A stretch of DNA of 64,000 nt from contig CM030865.1 of NCBI GenBank assembly GCA_018105865.1, positions 9,018,198 through 9,082,197 of the forward strand. The letters are read 5' to 3'. The notes beneath the pieces were generated by a model. It was not told where the DNA came from and ran no database searches. It worked only from the letters and a program-made list of their open reading frames with translations. Origin of the DNA: Metaphire vulgaris (Eukaryota; Annelida; Clitellata; Crassiclitellata; Megascolecidae). Position 1 is the first letter of the stretch, and every line of letters begins with the position of its first letter. Below are positions 60,058 to 64,000 of the stretch, piece after piece. The translations under genes and the position numbers were made by a program.

Positions 60058-61808
60058 AGACAATTAAATCCTAGGTTTAGTTTACCGTGTGCCGGGAGTC
60101 ATGTATTAAGTGACCGCACATTATCCTGATTTGTTGACACCACACGCTTGAGTGAACATTCGATGAAACTGCAGATGAACAAATTAACCCCAAAATTCAA
60201 ATGTTCTCGTCACTCTCGAATGCGGGGATAATTAGGGGACACAAATTGCCGGTGCAGGAATGGTGACAAATGCGGCGTACATGGGGTTGGGGACAGTGGT
60301 GACAAAACTCTCGTCATCCATTGGCACGAGTGACATTAAGCAAAGCAATTAAGAACTTGAAAAGACAAACGTGTAGGTTAAGGTTAGATTTTGAGATGGG
60401 ACATACACCGTTGAGTTTGACGTACAATTACTTAGATTTCAATCTAACAATATCGTAAGCTCCTTTTAAACGCATTCCAATTTTATCTGAGATCTAGGTG
60501 CCTGAAGTTAAGACCAAACAAATCGAAACTCTGAAAACACATCCTGTCCATAATGACAGAGTGATTGATAGATTCTTAATATCCTTTTTCTCACCTTTGA
60601 CCTTCGTCCGGTGCTTGAAACGCCATGCTCCACTGAGCAGGGAGTCACCCGGTGCATATGCACAAAGGTCTGCCCCAAACGGGTGGGGTGGGACTTCTAA
60701 GTTCCACTTGCGACAAAAATTCAATCTTAGAGTAACGTTGAAGATTTGAGAATGTTCACATTTTAAACATAGGCTATATTTCTTGCAAAAATTGGAAAAA
60801 CTTCAGTTAACCAAATCATTGTAGGATTAGCGGCGTCTATAATCACATTTCCTTGGCAACGAGTTGCTTCTGTTGAAACAGATCTCGACTAAAACACATC
60901 GGACTTATGTGCGTCGAAATGTAGTTGCGTATTGGATATGGAGGTTCGCGGAATCGATGGCGCTGTGCTTTGTCAATTGAAGGTCTGGGGCTCCGTCTGG
61001 AGTCTAGACGAATCGTCTGGACTTCTCGACCAGAAAAGATTCGCGATCAATACAGTCGTCTACTTTGACGCGCACACACAAACACATACACACACATACA
61101 CACACAAACACACACGTGCGTAAGAATGCACGCAAGAGCTCATCTGTCTGTGTCAAAATTCAAATCTGTTGCCATGGCAAAGTTTATGAAAGGCAAATCA
61201 AATTATTTCTACATGTCGAGATCTTTTCTCCAAATCCCTTTGGAATTAGTATTCCGTTCAACGTCTATGTTTTATTGTTTTATGGACGTTTTTTGCTTAA
61301 TGTACTACCACAGCGATCATAATATTAGAAGTGCTGTGATCATGTCTGAAGACATTTGTTCAGCTATTGTTTAGAACAGAATTTTAGAAAACGATTTTCT
61401 TTAAATCAATGTTAAGCATAAGCGTCGACTTATGAAAACCAAGAATTTTTCTCGTACGATGAAACTTCCAATGATACACTGTACATCGTGTTTGACCCTC
61501 TGTCACCCATGAGGGAAAACCGTCGCCCAAAATAACAATATTTTAGAAACTGCTAATGATTTTTTACTCCTGCGGCATCAAAAAAATACAAATTGACTGA
61601 TAGCAAATGTACCTTATTTCTTCCTACTTTGCTGCACGTTTATTAATCTTTAAGCCTTTCCTTTCGCTTTCTAATGCTAACTTATTAGGATTTTATGACA
61701 TCCACTCCATATAAGTTGAAAAAGTCTGGCTTAATAAATATAATATTAAGATTAATATAACAAGACCTTATGTGTGGTGATTACCAAGAGCAAAGTAACA
61801 TCCACATG
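60058..61808. other. Intergenic, no gene supported
   Basis: A (CA)n-like patch lies at 61070-61112. Short frames without domains. Confidence 0.3.
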
Positions 61809-62341
61809 CAGGGGTTAAATTGAGCCGGATCTTGTCTGATCTCCGATCCGGGACGTCTGGCATGAGATCCGGCACGACTATCATGAGACCCGGAACGTCT
61901 GACATCAGATCCGGAACGTACGTTTTATTCGTTGTGATCTTTTATTGTTTACTTTAGCACTTTGCATGCACGGGAAAGAAAAGAAAACGTGAACTGTACT
62001 CTAAATGTTCGTTTAAAATGAATAAAAAAGTTGTGAAGAAATTTTGTGGTCGGAGGAAAAAGAGATCCGGCAGACCGGCACAGTGGCGTCGGAACGAATT
62101 TTCGTCAGAGGGTGCAGATTTTCTCCAGGTCAAAGTTTTCTCTTTGAAGTCATTGACAAGCAAAAAAATGGTTGTCGACACCAAAAATGCCTTGACAAGC
62201 AAAAAAAGGTCGTCGACGCCCAATTTCACCCTAAAATGCATTGACAAGCAAAAAAGGTCATCTGCACCCTTTTAAAGGCTACAGTGGGTGCAGCTGCACC
62301 CCTGCACTCCCACTTCGTACGGGCCTGGACCGGCACCCCTG
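61809..62341 (-). mobile_element. Subterminal-repeat DNA element, copy 2
   Basis: Reverse complement of the 30070-31196 element. GATCCGG-type repeats lie at 61828-61915, with ends CAGGGGTTAA and CCGGCACCCCTG. It is split by the MITE at 62081-62327. Confidence 0.75.
62081..62327. mobile_element. hAT-like MITE with three shared motifs
   Basis: Perfect TSD GACCGGCA. The ends are CAGTGGCGTCGGAACGAA and ACTTCGTACGGGCCTG (imperfect TIR). Shared motifs start at about 62151, 62192 and 62240. Confidence 0.88.
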
Positions 62342-62840
62342 AAAAAGTAATGTAACCACCGCCTACATGCAGTATAAGACTAAATGGCAATGAAATCAAG
62401 CAAGTGCAGACTTCATATAATTAGGCGTTAACCTAATTAATTAGACGATAACAAACAATGAAAAATGCGAGAAAGACATGTCATCAAAAAATAGAATGCA
62501 TTTTCAAGCTCTGTACACCTGTATTGCTTAAATTCTTCGTAGAATTTCGTTGACCAATTTGCTGACTGCTAAAGTCGGAAGATATTGGCAGATGGTGACC
62601 AATGGCTAGACTGTCCACCATCCTCAGTCTAATCCTAACAAGGATAGCAACGATCACCAACATCCGCAGTGAGTAACCGAAATTTTGCTTTCATCTTCGT
62701 CTAATTTTTGCAATAATTATAAATATTCTAAATAATTTTGTGACATCTGATTCCTGGCTTCTTCGACGTCAAGAATTCAGTTAACTACGTTAGTACTATC
62801 GTGCAAAACATCCTGACTAGGCCCGTATCTTATCGTCCGT

Positions 62841-62841
<1 letters not shown>

Positions 62842-62923
<82 letters not shown>
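62842..62923. repeat. (AC)n microsatellite
   Basis: About 40 AC units. Confidence 0.97.
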
Positions 62924-62925
<2 letters not shown>

Positions 62926-62969
62926 TATATATATGTATATGGACAAGCAGATGGACAAAGACAGGCCTT

Positions 62970-62972
<3 letters not shown>

Positions 62973-63018
<46 letters not shown>

Positions 63019-63020
63019 TA
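62973..63020. repeat. (TA)n microsatellite
   Basis: Abuts the left end of the mariner-related fragment. Confidence 0.95.
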
Positions 63021-63296
63021 TAGACCATAAAAATGAAATGTTTCCTTTATGATATTTAATATCTCATGCTGATATGTTTAGTATTTGCTGAAATTTATAA
63101 AAAACCATAACCTGGGAATGTTTAAAATTGTAATTGCAAAATTTCATGCTGATATCTTTAAAAATTATTTCAGAAACATTCCCAGGTTTAAAGGGTGTTT
63201 CAGATGATTCGTTGCTATTGACAGGTCTCAAAATCCACACACTTGGCCGAGATATTAAATATCATAAAGGGGCCACTTTTTCACTTTTACACCCTG
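63021..63296. mobile_element. Internally deleted mariner, related to 23843-24841
   Basis: The right end CACTTTTACACCCTG and the inner GGCCGAGATATTAAATATC match the larger element's TIR, and the left TIR is degraded. No coding part is left. Confidence 0.8.
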
Positions 63297-63477
63297 TACA
63301 CACTAGTGGTACCCAGACACGCGTTGCTGCGGTAGAGATTGGCTAGAGACGCGTAAGCTACTGCGTTAGCACTGCGAACGGCTGCCTCTGTCTTTCCACC
63401 TTCGTGATGTTTATATTAAATTTGTCTGAAATACATAAGCAACAGACAGCCATTTTTATGTATAAATACTCAAATAA

Positions 63478-64000
63478 TCTATTTATTTATTTATTTATTT
63501 CAAGACAATTTCTATAGCAGAGTGGGCAGGTGCACTTGCTGGTTAAGGCCTACGACATCAGGGCGTCCTGCACACACATAGTCAACCATAACCTAAACTA
63601 AAAAGGTGCGTCTTTGGTTCTCTCAGGAACAGTCCAGCGAGAGTTGGCCTCAGTCACTGCAGTCGGCAAAGCATTCCAAAGCAATGGGTTCCTGATGGAG
63701 AAGGACCTGTCTCCGAACTTCGGAGTCTGTGACGGAGGCGGAACGAGCAGCAGGACACGATGGCCGGAGCGAAAAAGTGCCTTTAAGTTTCCGTGCGTTC
63801 GACGTTGATCTTAGGACCAGCTCAGCCAGGTACTGTGGACAGTGCGGGTCATTTAACGCTCGGAAGGTGAGCCAGCAGCGCTTATGGATAATGCGCTCTC
63901 GGGCACGAAGCCAGTGCAGTTGATCACGCAGTAGGGGTCACTTTGGGCTCACCCAGGGGCTGCTGAAGACGACCCGAGCAGCTGAATTGAGCACGGATTG
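63478..64000 (-). mobile_element. LINE (CR1/L2-type) 3' fragment, runs off the window
   Basis: Minus strand. SVLNSAARVVFSS, LHWLRARERIIHKRCWLTFR and ALNDPHCPQYLAELV match the CR1/L2 ORF2 end. GCTATAGAAATTGTCTTG and an (AAAT)n tail at 63478-63500 follow. Stops and shifts are present. Confidence 0.85.

Overview
The window is nuclear DNA of an animal. The evidence is GT-AG introns, a secreted multidomain VWA/EGF matrix-type gene, tRNA- and 5S-derived SINEs, CR1/L2-type LINE ends, and hAT, mariner and piggyBac elements. The species cannot be fixed from sequence alone. A marine invertebrate (deuterostome or lophotrochozoan) is the best guess, from gene style and repeat load. No prokaryotic or organellar sequence was seen.

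Region 1 (about 0.5-10.6 kb) holds the only gene I can support. It lies on the minus strand and has 14 coding exons. I rebuilt it by splicing at GT/AG sites whose phases all agree (CDS 5,139 nt, 1,712 residues). The predicted product is secreted. In order it has a signal peptide, VWA1, VWA2, VWA3, a Thr/Pro mucin-like linker, VWA4, EGF1, VWA5, EGF2, VWA6, EGF3 and VWA7. VWA1, VWA3 and VWA7 keep the full metal-ion site (MIDAS), VWA5 keeps part of it, and VWA2, VWA4 and VWA6 have lost it.

Region 2 (about 10.6-64 kb) is intergenic and packed with transposons. By eye I recovered 26 hAT-like elements, most of them short non-autonomous MITEs with TIRs and an 8-bp target-site duplication (TSD). Three carry recognisable hAT transposase remnants. 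Several are nested, and one sits in an intron of the VWA gene. A roughly 20-bp motif (consensus GACAAGCAAAAAAGGTCATC) recurs inside about a dozen of these elements although their TIRs differ. Other elements are a mariner with TIRs of about 230 bp set in a (TA)n tract and a deleted relative, a piggyBac-like mini-MITE, several foldback elements (one family with a degenerate telomere-like core), five SINEs, and 3' ends of several LINEs.

The SINEs come in tRNA-headed and 5S-rRNA-headed forms that share one body, plus one tRNA-headed form with a different tail. Long microsatellites fill much of the rest. They are (TA)n, several compound triplet tracts, and a 280-bp TAGGG pentamer.
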